Source: Clostridiales bacterium
GTDB taxonomy: Bacteria; Bacillota; Clostridia; Monoglobales; Monoglobaceae
DNA: 64,000 nt
Direction of reading: 5' to 3'
Assembly (NCBI GenBank): GCA_019419865.1
Contig: JAHZIG010000013.1
Span: 11,388 to 75,387 of the forward strand
Each line of letters opens with the position of its first letter. The first letter of the stretch is position 1. The notes under the pieces were generated by a model that made no database searches, was not told the DNA's origin, and worked only from the letters and a program-made list of their open reading frames with translations. Shown here piece by piece: positions 1 through 7,237 of this stretch. Made by a program: the position numbers and the translations under genes.

Positions 1-176
1 TTGAACATATGATTCACAGCTTTCCTGCCGAGGTGCATAAGTCCGATCTTACCGTCGCTGTCGTAACGCATATCGTCCACTAAACACGCCGCCTCGAAGT
101 CGAACGGGTTAGAAACTATGGTCTCCCCGCCGAACTGAACCGTCAGCGTTTTTTGTATTTTCTCAGTCTTTGCCAT
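1..176 (-). CDS. Probable tail assembly chaperone, 5' part only
   Basis: An open frame starts at an ATG two bases after the stop of the major tail gene and runs off the left edge of the window, so only about 58 residues are visible. It begins MAKTEKIQKTLTVQFGGETI. The position directly after the tail tube gene is where siphoviruses normally encode the gpG-type tail assembly chaperone, which is often extended by a ribosomal frameshift. The call therefore rests on position; no diagnostic motif is visible in the fragment. Confidence 0.55.
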   Translation of the reverse strand, partial: MAKTEKIQKTLTVQFGGETIVSNPFDFEAACLVDDMRYDSDGKIGLMHLGRKAVNHMF

Positions 177-177
177 A

Positions 178-798
178 TTATGCGCCTACCTCCGTTGACG
201 GATACCAATTTAAGTCGGTAAACCAATTCTCGATCGCCTCAGCCTCCGATACGCCCTCGGGCAGGTTATCGGTGTCGAGATAGTAATATATCTTGCCGTC
301 GCTGTCGCGCGGAACCGCCGCGTATGTAGCCGTCGCCGTCTGGTGTTCGGGCGCGCCCTCGCTGGGTTTCGTCTGGCCGCCTACGTTTGAAGCGAACGCA
401 TATTTGCCCTTGTAGTAACGAACGAGTCTGTAATGTCCGTCCGACTTAAGAACTCTCCACGCTACGCCGCAATACGGTACTTTGCCCGACGCGTCTTTGT
501 CGTACTCTACGCCGTTGTCCTTAAGAGTCAAACCTCTTATGACCGCCTCGACCTCGGGCGGGATATCCGCGTTGGTCAGCTCGTGACCCATCGATTCAAT
601 GTAGCTGTCTATCTCGTACGCCACGTTATCCGCGTCGAACGGCTGCGTGCTGCCGCTGTCGGTCGGAGCTATCTCGACAAGTCCGGGTACCGGCAGCGCC
701 TCTCCATACGTCGCATCTCCGTCCGTGCTCGTGTCGACCAGAAAAATAGTGTATTTGTCTACGCCTATAGTTGTTTTTGGTTTTCTAACATCTGGCAT
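178..798 (-). CDS. Major tail (tube) protein, phi13-type
   Basis: This 206-residue protein has the length and acidic, beta-rich character of phi13-family phage major tail proteins, which polymerise into the siphovirus tail tube. The N-terminal half begins MPDVRKPKTTIGVDKYTIF and the C-terminal third is rich in Tyr, Asp and Gly. The start has a good GGAGGT ribosome site about 7 bases upstream. It lies between the HK97-gp10-like tail completion gene and the chaperone fragment, which is the expected tail-module order. Its last codons (Val-Gly-Ala-stop) and the junction to the next gene are identical to the end of the capsid gene at 2402. Confidence 0.8.
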   Translation of the reverse strand: MPDVRKPKTTIGVDKYTIFLVDTSTDGDATYGEALPVPGLVEIAPTDSGSTQPFDADNVAYEIDSYIESMGHELTNADIPPEVEAVIRGLTLKDNGVEYDKDASGKVPYCGVAWRVLKSDGHYRLVRYYKGKYAFASNVGGQTKPSEGAPEHQTATATYAAVPRDSDGKIYYYLDTDNLPEGVSEAEAIENWFTDLNWYPSTEVGA

Positions 799-816
799 AA
801 TATCTACCTCCTATAT

Positions 817-1248
817 CTAATTTAATGCCTTTCTAACTTCTTCCGTAAGCTTTTGTACGGCTTCCTCTTTGCCTTCCTCAAAGCCCGGTTCCATGTACGG
901 CTGCGGCGGCTGACCTCTTGTGGTGTAGAATTCCCCGTCGCTGCCCCTATACGTCCACGGCGTCTGCCTTCCGCCCGCGTATATGCCGGTGCCCATCTCG
1001 ACGTATATTCCGTACGGCGCGGTAGGCCCCACCTCGGACGTGTAAGAACCCCCGCCGCCGCTTGTCTCTTCTATAATGCTGTTTTGGAGTTCGCCCGTAT
1101 CTACCGGACATTCGGCTTTGCAATAAGCCTGAATTACTTTGCCGCCGAGACTTACGCCTCTCGAGACGGCGGAGTCGAGCTTACCGCCCATCTCCGCGAG
1201 CTTGCCGAGCACGTCGCCTAAGCCGTCTATTTCGATATTTATACTCAT
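817..1248 (-). CDS. HK97 gp10-like tail completion protein
   Basis: The 143-residue protein matches the HK97-gp10-like family, small proteins that sit at the head-tail joint and help complete the tail. Recognisable features are the N-terminal helix (GLGDVLGKLAEMGGKL), the CPVDTGELQNSI motif near residues 47-58, and the APYGIYVEMGTG segment near residues 80-92. Its ATG overlaps the stop of the preceding gene by one base (TGATG) and has a GGAGGCG ribosome site inside that gene, so the two are translationally coupled. Confidence 0.85.
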   Translation of the reverse strand: MSINIEIDGLGDVLGKLAEMGGKLDSAVSRGVSLGGKVIQAYCKAECPVDTGELQNSIIEETSGGGGSYTSEVGPTAPYGIYVEMGTGIYAGGRQTPWTYRGSDGEFYTTRGQPPQPYMEPGFEEGKEEAVQKLTEEVRKALN

Positions 1249-1592
1249 CAGAAATACGCCTCCTTGGTAAATCTCATCGACGTATGGAAAAGCTCCTCCG
1301 GCGTTTGCCGCGGCACGTCGTAATCGTATGTTCTTGTCCAGCCGTCGGTCTGCATAAGCTCGTTCACCTTGATCCCGATATTGGAATTTTTAACCGGCGA
1401 CGTAGACCAAATATCGACCGCGAATTTACTTATCTGCGACTGTTCTATGTTGTCGGCATGGAATCCCTGATCGGTCGTCACCTTGCGAAAGGTTATAAGC
1501 GGCTTGTCTGTGAACTCGAATACCGTACCTTGTTTAACCTCTATGCCCGTCTGTTCGAGCAAAGCTTTTACATGCGGATTAAGATCGATCAA
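1248..1592 (-). CDS. Probable tail terminator / head-tail joining protein
   Basis: This is a 114-residue protein if started at the TTG that overlaps the upstream stop codon (TTGA). That start has a GGGGGTGG ribosome site. A longer frame upstream would read through the previous gene and gives an arginine-rich, unlikely N-terminus. The body (IDLNPHVKALLEQTG onward) resembles small siphovirus tail-completion proteins that connect the stopper and the tail tube. Position between head closure and gp10-like genes supports this. Assignment to a named family is uncertain. Confidence 0.6.
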   Translation of the reverse strand: MIDLNPHVKALLEQTGIEVKQGTVFEFTDKPLITFRKVTTDQGFHADNIEQSQISKFAVDIWSTSPVKNSNIGIKVNELMQTDGWTRTYDYDVPRQTPEELFHTSMRFTKEAYF

Positions 1593-1936
1593 TAGAAACC
1601 ACCCCCGTAACCGTCGTCCGAATCGTCTTCCGGCTCCTTCGCAGCGAGAGGCAGTTCGGTCAAGACCGCCATGGAATAATCGTTCCAATGTTCGGCGTAC
1701 TTAACTATATACACAGGCGTCTCGCCGCTTAAGGCTATCCTCTCGCCCTCTGTCAAAGCGTCGCACGGCTCCGTATATATCCGCATAGCCCGATCGATCT
1801 CAAGCCCGTATTCTTTCTGAGCGAGCCCGCCGCTGTACGGCTGCATGTCGCACAGAATAGTCGCTAAAACCGTATCGGTCTCGCCGTCGTAAATATCAAT
1901 CTCCGTCGTCTGGTTCATCAAAGTCACTGGGAACAT
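1589..1936 (-). CDS. Probable head closure (stopper) protein
   Basis: This 115-residue phage protein is encoded immediately after the connector gene and overlaps it by about 40 bases. Siphovirus head modules normally place the gp16/stopper-type head closure protein here, and size and beta-rich sequence (EIDIYDGETDTVLATILC) fit. The C-terminus is acidic and Gly-rich. The true start is uncertain. The ATG at 1936 has a GGGGG tract almost touching it, and a GTG at 1927 or an ATG at 1918 would have better spacing. Confidence 0.55.
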   Translation of the reverse strand: MFPVTLMNQTTEIDIYDGETDTVLATILCDMQPYSGGLAQKEYGLEIDRAMRIYTEPCDALTEGERIALSGETPVYIVKYAEHWNDYSMAVLTELPLAAKEPEDDSDDGYGGGFY

Positions 1937-2270
1937 ACCCCCTTTTACAGATAAACGGTTTGAGCCTTGATTCGTAGTCCTTCAAGAAACTGTCGTCGAA
2001 TATGTTCGGATTGGCGTAACTCTCGGAGCGCGAACCCTGCGAGTTCGAGACTAACACTTTGTCGGGCTTGACCTTGCCGTAATCGCTTATCCTGTACCTG
2101 TCCGCGGTCATTACCGGAATGAGGCTCTCCAGTCGCGCCGGTAGTTCCTCGATCCGGCAATAGCCTAAAACAAGATTTATTGTATCGTCAATCAAAAGAC
2201 TCAGTATATCGTCGTCGCCGTCTATCCCAAGCAACAGCTTAGCCTGTTCTTTTAGTTGTTCTTTGTCCAT
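1896..2270 (-). CDS. Head-tail connector (adaptor) protein
   Basis: The 124-residue protein has the all-helical pattern of gp6/gp15-type head-tail adaptors, which form a ring under the portal. The N-terminus (KEQLKEQAKLLLGIDGDDD) followed by LLIDDTINLVLGYCRIEELP is typical of the family. Position between the capsid and head closure genes agrees with the role. Its start lies inside the end of the small gene at 2239-2400, so translation of the two is probably coupled. Confidence 0.72.
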   Translation of the reverse strand: MDKEQLKEQAKLLLGIDGDDDILSLLIDDTINLVLGYCRIEELPARLESLIPVMTADRYRISDYGKVKPDKVLVSNSQGSRSESYANPNIFDDSFLKDYESRLKPFICKRGYVPSDFDEPDDGD

Positions 2271-2400
2271 TCGTCTTACGCCCTTTCGCCGCGCCCGAGC
2301 TTTCGCCGACCTCGTACCAGCCGCTGTTTAAAAACGCGGAGCGCTGAACGTCGTTCAGAGCTCCTAACGTACGTTTACCGTTTGTGTATAACTTACCCAT
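2239..2400 (-). CDS. Small phage protein following the capsid gene (53 aa)
   Basis: A 53-codon frame starts at an ATG two bases after the capsid stop codon and ends inside the connector gene. The GGAGG that could serve it lies in the last capsid codons. The product starts MGKLYTNGKRTLGALNDVQR and is basic at its C-terminus (GRKTNGQRTTKRTG). No family is recognised. Filling the gap exactly between two structural genes argues that it is translated. Confidence 0.55.
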   Translation of the reverse strand: MGKLYTNGKRTLGALNDVQRSAFLNSGWYEVGESSGAAKGRKTNGQRTTKRTG

Positions 2401-2401
2401 A

Positions 2402-3262
2402 TTATGCGCCTACGCCTCCGCCCTCATCGTCGTCGTTTGAATCTTCCGCGTTTACGTGAACGTAGATAGCGTCCGCTTTATTATCGAGCACGAACGCGTC
2501 GTAGCGCACGCGGCCCTCTACGAGCCAGCCGTTTATACCCGGCGGGTTGTCGTGTATCTTATAATCCGTCAGCTTGATCGGACCGCAGGTCGCTATAGGG
2601 TTGGTTATAACGAACGCGACGTTTTCAGGCAGATAGCTCGACGGGAGCAGGATAAGCGGCACGCCGTCTATAGTTCCTATCTCGCCGTTTAGCGTTATCC
2701 TCTGCGACATATCGCCGTTCTTTACAAACATCGAATCCTCTTTTATCAAAGTAAAATACGGAGCCGATACGAAAGCGACGCGTCCGGCCGTCGGAGCCTT
2801 AGCCTCGGTGAGCGCTTCCTCGCCCTTTAAGAAAGCGGAATAAGCGTTCTGGTTGGTGAGCGCCGCGGTGGTCGTATTCCCCGCCGCCGCGCAGATTTTA
2901 GACAGCCTGTACGTATCTATCTCCGGGATTATCACTTCGTCGATCTGTCTCTGCAAAGACCGTCCCGCGTCCATCGTCATCATGGTATCGTCGCGCGAAG
3001 CTCTGTCTATGGTGTAGGTAAAGCTCCTATCCCTCGAAAGAGTCATCTCTTGAACGGTATTTTGAAGCTCCGAAGGCGTTCCATATCTCGAGTTCCCGGT
3101 GCGCGTATAGTTGTTCATAGCCGCCGTCGGTATGCTGTATACCTTTACGGTCTCCACGCCTACAAAGTCGTAGTCGTTATTGACCGCCGGAGTCGTCTTC
3201 GCTCCGAGCGTAAACCGTTCGTCAATTTTAGTTGAATACTTTTCAGCGTAATTGATCGCCAT
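2402..3262 (-). CDS. Major capsid protein
   Basis: This 286-residue protein sits directly after the scaffold gene and before the connectors, the invariant place for the major capsid protein. It begins MAINYAEKYSTKIDERF and includes the DRASRDDTMMTMDAGRSLQRQ segment near residues 87-110, a pattern seen in Firmicutes phage coat proteins paired with DUF4355 scaffolds. It ends in a short acidic, glycine-rich tail (DDDEGGGVGA). A strong AAAGGATG ribosome site precedes the ATG. It forms the icosahedral shell that receives the DNA. Confidence 0.85.
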   Translation of the reverse strand: MAINYAEKYSTKIDERFTLGAKTTPAVNNDYDFVGVETVKVYSIPTAAMNNYTRTGNSRYGTPSELQNTVQEMTLSRDRSFTYTIDRASRDDTMMTMDAGRSLQRQIDEVIIPEIDTYRLSKICAAAGNTTTAALTNQNAYSAFLKGEEALTEAKAPTAGRVAFVSAPYFTLIKEDSMFVKNGDMSQRITLNGEIGTIDGVPLILLPSSYLPENVAFVITNPIATCGPIKLTDYKIHDNPPGINGWLVEGRVRYDAFVLDNKADAIYVHVNAEDSNDDDEGGGVGA

Positions 3263-3285
3263 TTAAAATCATCCTTTCTTTAAAT

Positions 3286-3873
3286 CTAACCGCCGAACCC
3301 CGCTAAAAACGGATCGGACTGCGCGGAGCCGACCGAACCGCCGACGCTCGGCGGAGTTCCCTTCAAATTCTCTTTGGAGGCTTTTGTCACCGCCTCGCGG
3401 AACATCTTATTGAACCTCTCGATATTCGCGTCCGTCTCTTCGTTATCCTTGCCGGTGAGCGTCTCCGCAAACTCGATCGGTATTCCTTTGTCCGCCAACG
3501 CCCGCTCTGCGTGGAACACGTTTTTTTCGCGTTCGAGCTTCGTCCGCTCCTCGGCGTCCGCTTTCCTTTGCCGCTCTTCAAGCTCTTTCTGCTTTTCCTT
3601 TTCGGACATCTTGGCAAGATTGGCCGCGTCGTCGCGTTCCCGCTTTATGCGCTCCTCGATCTCTTGCTCCCATTTGGCGCGTTCTTTATCAACCGCTTGC
3701 TTGACCATATCGTTTATGTCGGCCTCGCCCGACGGCTGTTTGGTATTGGTATTTTGATCTGTATTATTATTTATTGTCGCCTGTTCGCCTTGCCCTCCGG
3801 TCGGTTGAGCCTCGGTTACGCCGCTTGTGGATTCGCCCGCCGCCTGTTGCGTGTTCGTTATTTCGTTTTCCAT
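3286..3873 (-). CDS. Capsid scaffolding protein (DUF4355-like)
   Basis: The 195-residue protein has the signature of DUF4355 phage scaffolds. It has a low-complexity Gln/Thr/Gly-rich head (residues 1-50), then a long charged coiled coil of Glu, Lys and Arg (about 55-115), then a conserved tail with IPIEFAETLTGKDNEETDAN near residues 131-150 and a Gly/Ser C-terminus. Scaffolds direct capsid assembly and are then lost. The gene has a clear AAAGGAGG site. It is separated from the upstream genes by a 240-base stretch with two terminator-like hairpins. Confidence 0.82.
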   Translation of the reverse strand: MENEITNTQQAAGESTSGVTEAQPTGGQGEQATINNNTDQNTNTKQPSGEADINDMVKQAVDKERAKWEQEIEERIKRERDDAANLAKMSEKEKQKELEERQRKADAEERTKLEREKNVFHAERALADKGIPIEFAETLTGKDNEETDANIERFNKMFREAVTKASKENLKGTPPSVGGSVGSAQSDPFLAGFGG

Positions 3874-3904
3874 TTCCCTGTATGCCTCCTTTGAATTTTG
3901 AGTA

Positions 3905-3929
3905 TAAAAATAGCGGACCTTTCGTCCGC
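3905..3929 (-). terminator. Hairpin with T-run just upstream of the scaffold gene
   Basis: On the minus strand GCGGAC and GTCCGC form a perfect 6-bp stem around a GAAAG loop, followed by TATTTTTAT. It looks like an intrinsic terminator lying only 32 bases before the scaffold start codon, where a full stop would silence the capsid genes. It may be read through, regulated or act as an mRNA stabiliser. Confidence 0.5.
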
Positions 3930-3994
3930 CGCGTATTAAGTTTTTCTATGTTGTAGGGTCTTTATTTTTCATGTTCTCGCTCCTTTTTAGGTAT

Positions 3995-4024
3995 TAAAAA
4001 ACCGCCTGCATTTTGCAAAGCGGT
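3995..4024 (-). terminator. Intrinsic terminator after the candidate immunity gene
   Basis: The minus strand reads ACCGC-TTTGCA-AAA-TGCAGGCGGT followed by six T residues, a strong GC-capped hairpin. It closes the transcription unit that includes the minor head protein and the candidate immunity gene. Confidence 0.7.
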
Positions 4025-4112
4025 GTGTTTATTTAGTTTTCGGCTCCGGCCTGGTACGCGTTACGCAAGAGGCGCGCCGGAACCTGTCTCATTTGCTTAA
4101 TTTCACAAGCGG

Positions 4113-4364
4113 TTAAATAACCTTTTTAACTTTCTCATACTCTGCAGCGACCAGTTTCATAAACGGTTCGGGATCGTCTCCGCGTTCATATGTATCGCAG
4201 ATCTCCGGAAAGTCTTCGTTTAATGCAGCGGTGACTTTTTCATTCTCAGATTTCATAGCCTCATACTCGTTAAAAAGAAGATACGGTAAATCAAACGAAA
4301 ATCCTAACGGGTCGTAATTTCCGGCAAGAAACTCTTCTATCATTTCACACGCTTTTTTAATCAT
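4113..4364 (-). CDS. Candidate immunity protein for the minor-head toxin domain
   Basis: This small acidic protein (83 residues) is encoded from an ATG that overlaps the stop codon of the minor head gene (ATGATTAA) with GGAG eight bases upstream. That site fits the ATG at 4364 better than the GTG at 4373. The sequence (FDLPYLLFNEYEAMKSENEK, then NEDFPEICDTYERGDDPEPF) is a compact, acidic helical protein with no structural-protein features. Immunity proteins are commonly encoded directly after toxin-tailed phage head proteins, which is the basis for the call. The base composition is AT-richer than in the surrounding structural genes, like the toxin segment itself. No family match is claimed. 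Confidence 0.5.
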   Translation of the reverse strand: MIKKACEMIEEFLAGNYDPLGFSFDLPYLLFNEYEAMKSENEKVTAALNEDFPEICDTYERGDDPEPFMKLVAAEYEKVKKVI

Positions 4365-5874
4365 GTAATTCACTCCAATCTTTTTTTATTGTATTTCTCA
4401 TAACCAAACTTACAACTTCTGTGCCAGAGCTATTATATATTATAGCAATTCCGTTATAGAATTTAACATACCTTCCGTCCGGCTGAATATAATTAAATCG
4501 CCTTTTGGCTTGCATAACAATGTCGTTTAGAGTAAACATTCCCTCGCACCTATCCAAAAATCGACCTACCGCATGCGCCGACATTTCAATACCATTTTGC
4601 TTAAACTCCCAATAAGCGTCAATCGCTTTTTGTCTAAAGGTATCGCTCCATTGGCTTTTTCCTTCGATTTCGCCAATAGTCCTATAGCTTCTCTCTAACG
4701 CTTTATGATCTCCACTGCCATTATACTTCTTTTCCTGAAATAATTCAAGCGTTTCCGGCACGTTTTCTTTGCCCAAACGCTCTTTGTACCGCTCGTACTG
4801 CTTTTTATCCGAACTCCGGTTCTTATACATCTTGACGTTTTTATCAAACGCCGCCTTTTGTTCCTCGCTCATACTCTCGACCCACTCGGAATAGGTCGTG
4901 TTCGGTATCTTAACGCCCTTGCCGGTTATCGGATCCCTCGCCCAGCGGCGGGCGAACTCGACCGGCACGGTAGTCGTACATCTGCAATGCGGGTGTATCG
5001 TCGGAGCGTTGACGCCCTCGCGCTTGTCTTTTGTGTTGAATATACGCCCGTCGAGAGGCTGACATCTGCGGCAAGTCTTGTAATCGAGCGTCGCAAGATA
5101 CAGATATTGTTCTACGCCCAGTTCTTCATAGGCTTTGAACTCGCCCGCGTTTAGGTAGTGATTGCACTGAGTCCGCACAAGCCTTGTAGCGTTGTACTTT
5201 GAATTTTGCGTGACCTCCGCCAGCTCGTTTGCCATTTGGTTGTAAGACTTCCGACTAAGAAGCCCTCTCGTTATGATTTCCTGCGCTTGCTCCGCGGTCT
5301 GTTTTGTGTTGCTCCATACTCGGCTTGAAAAGCTCGCGCCGTGCCATTTGGCGGATACGATCTCGTCTATCGCCTTACTCGGCAAAAGCGAGAAATTCAC
5401 GCCCATATTAACTCCGTAGCCGAAATCGTGGATCGTTCTGTAATACGACTCCTCTACGACGGTGTTATACAGCGTCTTGGTCTTCGCTATCTCGTCTATC
5501 GCCAGCTTTGTAAAATATATAAACACGTTCTGCTTGACCGCCTCGAGCCGACTTATCCGCGCTCCATAAGCCGTCGCGTGTATCCTGCGCGTCAGCTCGG
5601 CTTTGATACTCGGATCGTCCGTCCGCTCAAGCTCGGCCTGAAGTTCCCTCGATATGCGCCGCTGCGACTCGGCATTGATAAGTTCCTCCGCCTCGGCTTC
5701 GGTTATATCCTCTCCGTATTGAAACGTCCTAAACACCTTAGATATTTCCTTATCAAGCTCTTTAACCGCGTCGTTGTACATCTGCCTGAGCTGGTTTATC
5801 GTGTACGTGGCTTTTCCCTGTATTTGTATCTCGCGCAGCAGAGCGACCAATTTCCAATATCGACTACTCTTCAT
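4357..5874 (-). CDS. Minor head protein (SPP1 gp7 / Mu F type) with C-terminal nuclease-like toxin domain
   Basis: The first roughly 315 of 505 residues are a phage head morphogenesis protein. The Mu-F-type signature is clear: CRRCQPLDGRIFNTKD, then REGVNAPTIHPHCRCTTTVPV. It overlaps the portal gene by 11 bases, as usual, and is carried in the head with the DNA. The C-terminal part (about 385-505) is different and AT-richer. It contains MSAHAVGRFLDRCEG at about residues 431-445, then a basic strand-rich end (QAKRRFNYIQPDGRYVKFYN). This resembles the PBECR group of barnase/EndoU/ColicinE5-D/RelE-like RNase domains known at the ends of phage head proteins. The nuclease assignment is by pattern, not by search. 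A candidate immunity gene follows. Confidence 0.78.
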   Translation of the reverse strand: MKSSRYWKLVALLREIQIQGKATYTINQLRQMYNDAVKELDKEISKVFRTFQYGEDITEAEAEELINAESQRRISRELQAELERTDDPSIKAELTRRIHATAYGARISRLEAVKQNVFIYFTKLAIDEIAKTKTLYNTVVEESYYRTIHDFGYGVNMGVNFSLLPSKAIDEIVSAKWHGASFSSRVWSNTKQTAEQAQEIITRGLLSRKSYNQMANELAEVTQNSKYNATRLVRTQCNHYLNAGEFKAYEELGVEQYLYLATLDYKTCRRCQPLDGRIFNTKDKREGVNAPTIHPHCRCTTTVPVEFARRWARDPITGKGVKIPNTTYSEWVESMSEEQKAAFDKNVKMYKNRSSDKKQYERYKERLGKENVPETLELFQEKKYNGSGDHKALERSYRTIGEIEGKSQWSDTFRQKAIDAYWEFKQNGIEMSAHAVGRFLDRCEGMFTLNDIVMQAKRRFNYIQPDGRYVKFYNGIAIIYNSSGTEVVSLVMRNTIKKDWSELHD

Positions 5875-7222
5875 CGTCCGGCTCGTCCTCGTATGCGCCC
5901 GTCAAAAACGCCGTCTCTTCCGCAAGCCGTCGCTCCGATTCCTGACGGTTTTGCTCTTCAAGCCTTTTAACTTCGCTCTCCTCATCCTTGACGAACGATA
6001 ACACGCCTCTGAGAGTAGTGTCGCTTACTACGCCTCTGAGCTTTGCGACCATATCGGCCTTCTTCTCATCATCCTGCGGCAGGTTGCGGCTTGATATTAT
6101 CTCTATATCGTGAACGTCGATCTGCGTCATTTCCTTAGTTTTGTCCGCCAAAAAGGCTATGTACAGTTTGAGCCGCTCTCTTAGCCCTTTAAAGAAAAAC
6201 GCCTCTTTATTGGTTATCATATTCTCAAAGCCTATAAGCTTATACTCGATCGCCACGCCCGAAGCGTTGCCGCTGAATTTCTCGTCTGATAAATCGGGAA
6301 CCATACTGAACTTGTGCATATCGTCGTTGAGCGATTTCTTAAGCACTTCCGTATCCGCTTCGTTGAGTACCTTTGAAAGATACTTTGCGTCTCCGTGTTC
6401 GGTAAACGCCATGAGTATCTTTTCTAATTTCAGCTCTTTAGCTCTGTCGGTATCAAGCTCAATATCTTTCAAGAATAGAAACGCGTCGACGAACTGCTCT
6501 TTGTCGTTTACCCTGTCGGATTGGAGCCGGTTATATGAATTTACATTTTCCAAAAGTTGCTCATAATCGCCTTGAAACTCATCGTTATTCACATACTCAA
6601 ACAGCGGACACGCGCCGAACTCGTGCGTTTCGGGTTCCTTTCCGACAAGTCCGTTTATCGTAGGACCCTCGAAAGTTATTATCTCCGAGTCCGTATATAC
6701 CTTTGCGATATATCCTACTACGCTGTTATTAAGATCGCGTTTTTCTCTGTAATGAACGCCGAATAAGCGGTTATGCTCCGCCGTGTCGTCGTAGACCACA
6801 AAAGCCTGCTGCGGCGGCAATACGACAGACTCCGGCTCGCCCTCCGAGTTATTGTATACCAATTCGTAAGCGCAGCCGTACATACACATATTTTTAAATA
6901 GCTTTACGTCTGTGTCGTTTATTCCTTGTTTCTGATAAGTTTCAAGCAGCGCGGTAATATCGACGTTCTCGCTTGCCGTATACGTGATAGGCGCGCCGAA
7001 AAAGAAGCCCGTTGTCATATCGACTATGTATTTGCAGTAGTTGTTTACGACTTTGTTATTAGGCTTTCCGGGCTTGCCTTCGTATTTGGTTATCGGGTGT
7101 TCGCCCCTGTAATATGCAAGCAGCTTGTTAAAGCGTTCCGCGCTTCTTTTATGCCGCTCTATCAGCGTAACGACTATCTCTTTTGTTATTCCGCCGTCTA
7201 TAAGCGTTTTATCTATAATCAA
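5864..7222 (-). CDS. Portal protein (SPP1 gp6 family)
   Basis: The 452-residue protein fits the SPP1-type portal family, the dodecameric ring through which DNA is packaged and released. The N-terminus has a helix (KEIVVTLIERHKRSAERFNK) followed by YYRGEHPI, then NNKVVNNYCKYIVDMTTGFFFG, the conserved portal core. A Glu/Asp-rich C-terminus ends in YEDEPDDEE. It starts at a TTG with a GAGGCGG ribosome site. It stands between the large terminase and the minor head gene, the canonical order. Confidence 0.9.
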   Translation of the reverse strand: MIIDKTLIDGGITKEIVVTLIERHKRSAERFNKLLAYYRGEHPITKYEGKPGKPNNKVVNNYCKYIVDMTTGFFFGAPITYTASENVDITALLETYQKQGINDTDVKLFKNMCMYGCAYELVYNNSEGEPESVVLPPQQAFVVYDDTAEHNRLFGVHYREKRDLNNSVVGYIAKVYTDSEIITFEGPTINGLVGKEPETHEFGACPLFEYVNNDEFQGDYEQLLENVNSYNRLQSDRVNDKEQFVDAFLFLKDIELDTDRAKELKLEKILMAFTEHGDAKYLSKVLNEADTEVLKKSLNDDMHKFSMVPDLSDEKFSGNASGVAIEYKLIGFENMITNKEAFFFKGLRERLKLYIAFLADKTKEMTQIDVHDIEIISSRNLPQDDEKKADMVAKLRGVVSDTTLRGVLSFVKDEESEVKRLEEQNRQESERRLAEETAFLTGAYEDEPDDEE

Positions 7223-7237
7223 AATACCGCCTCTTTT

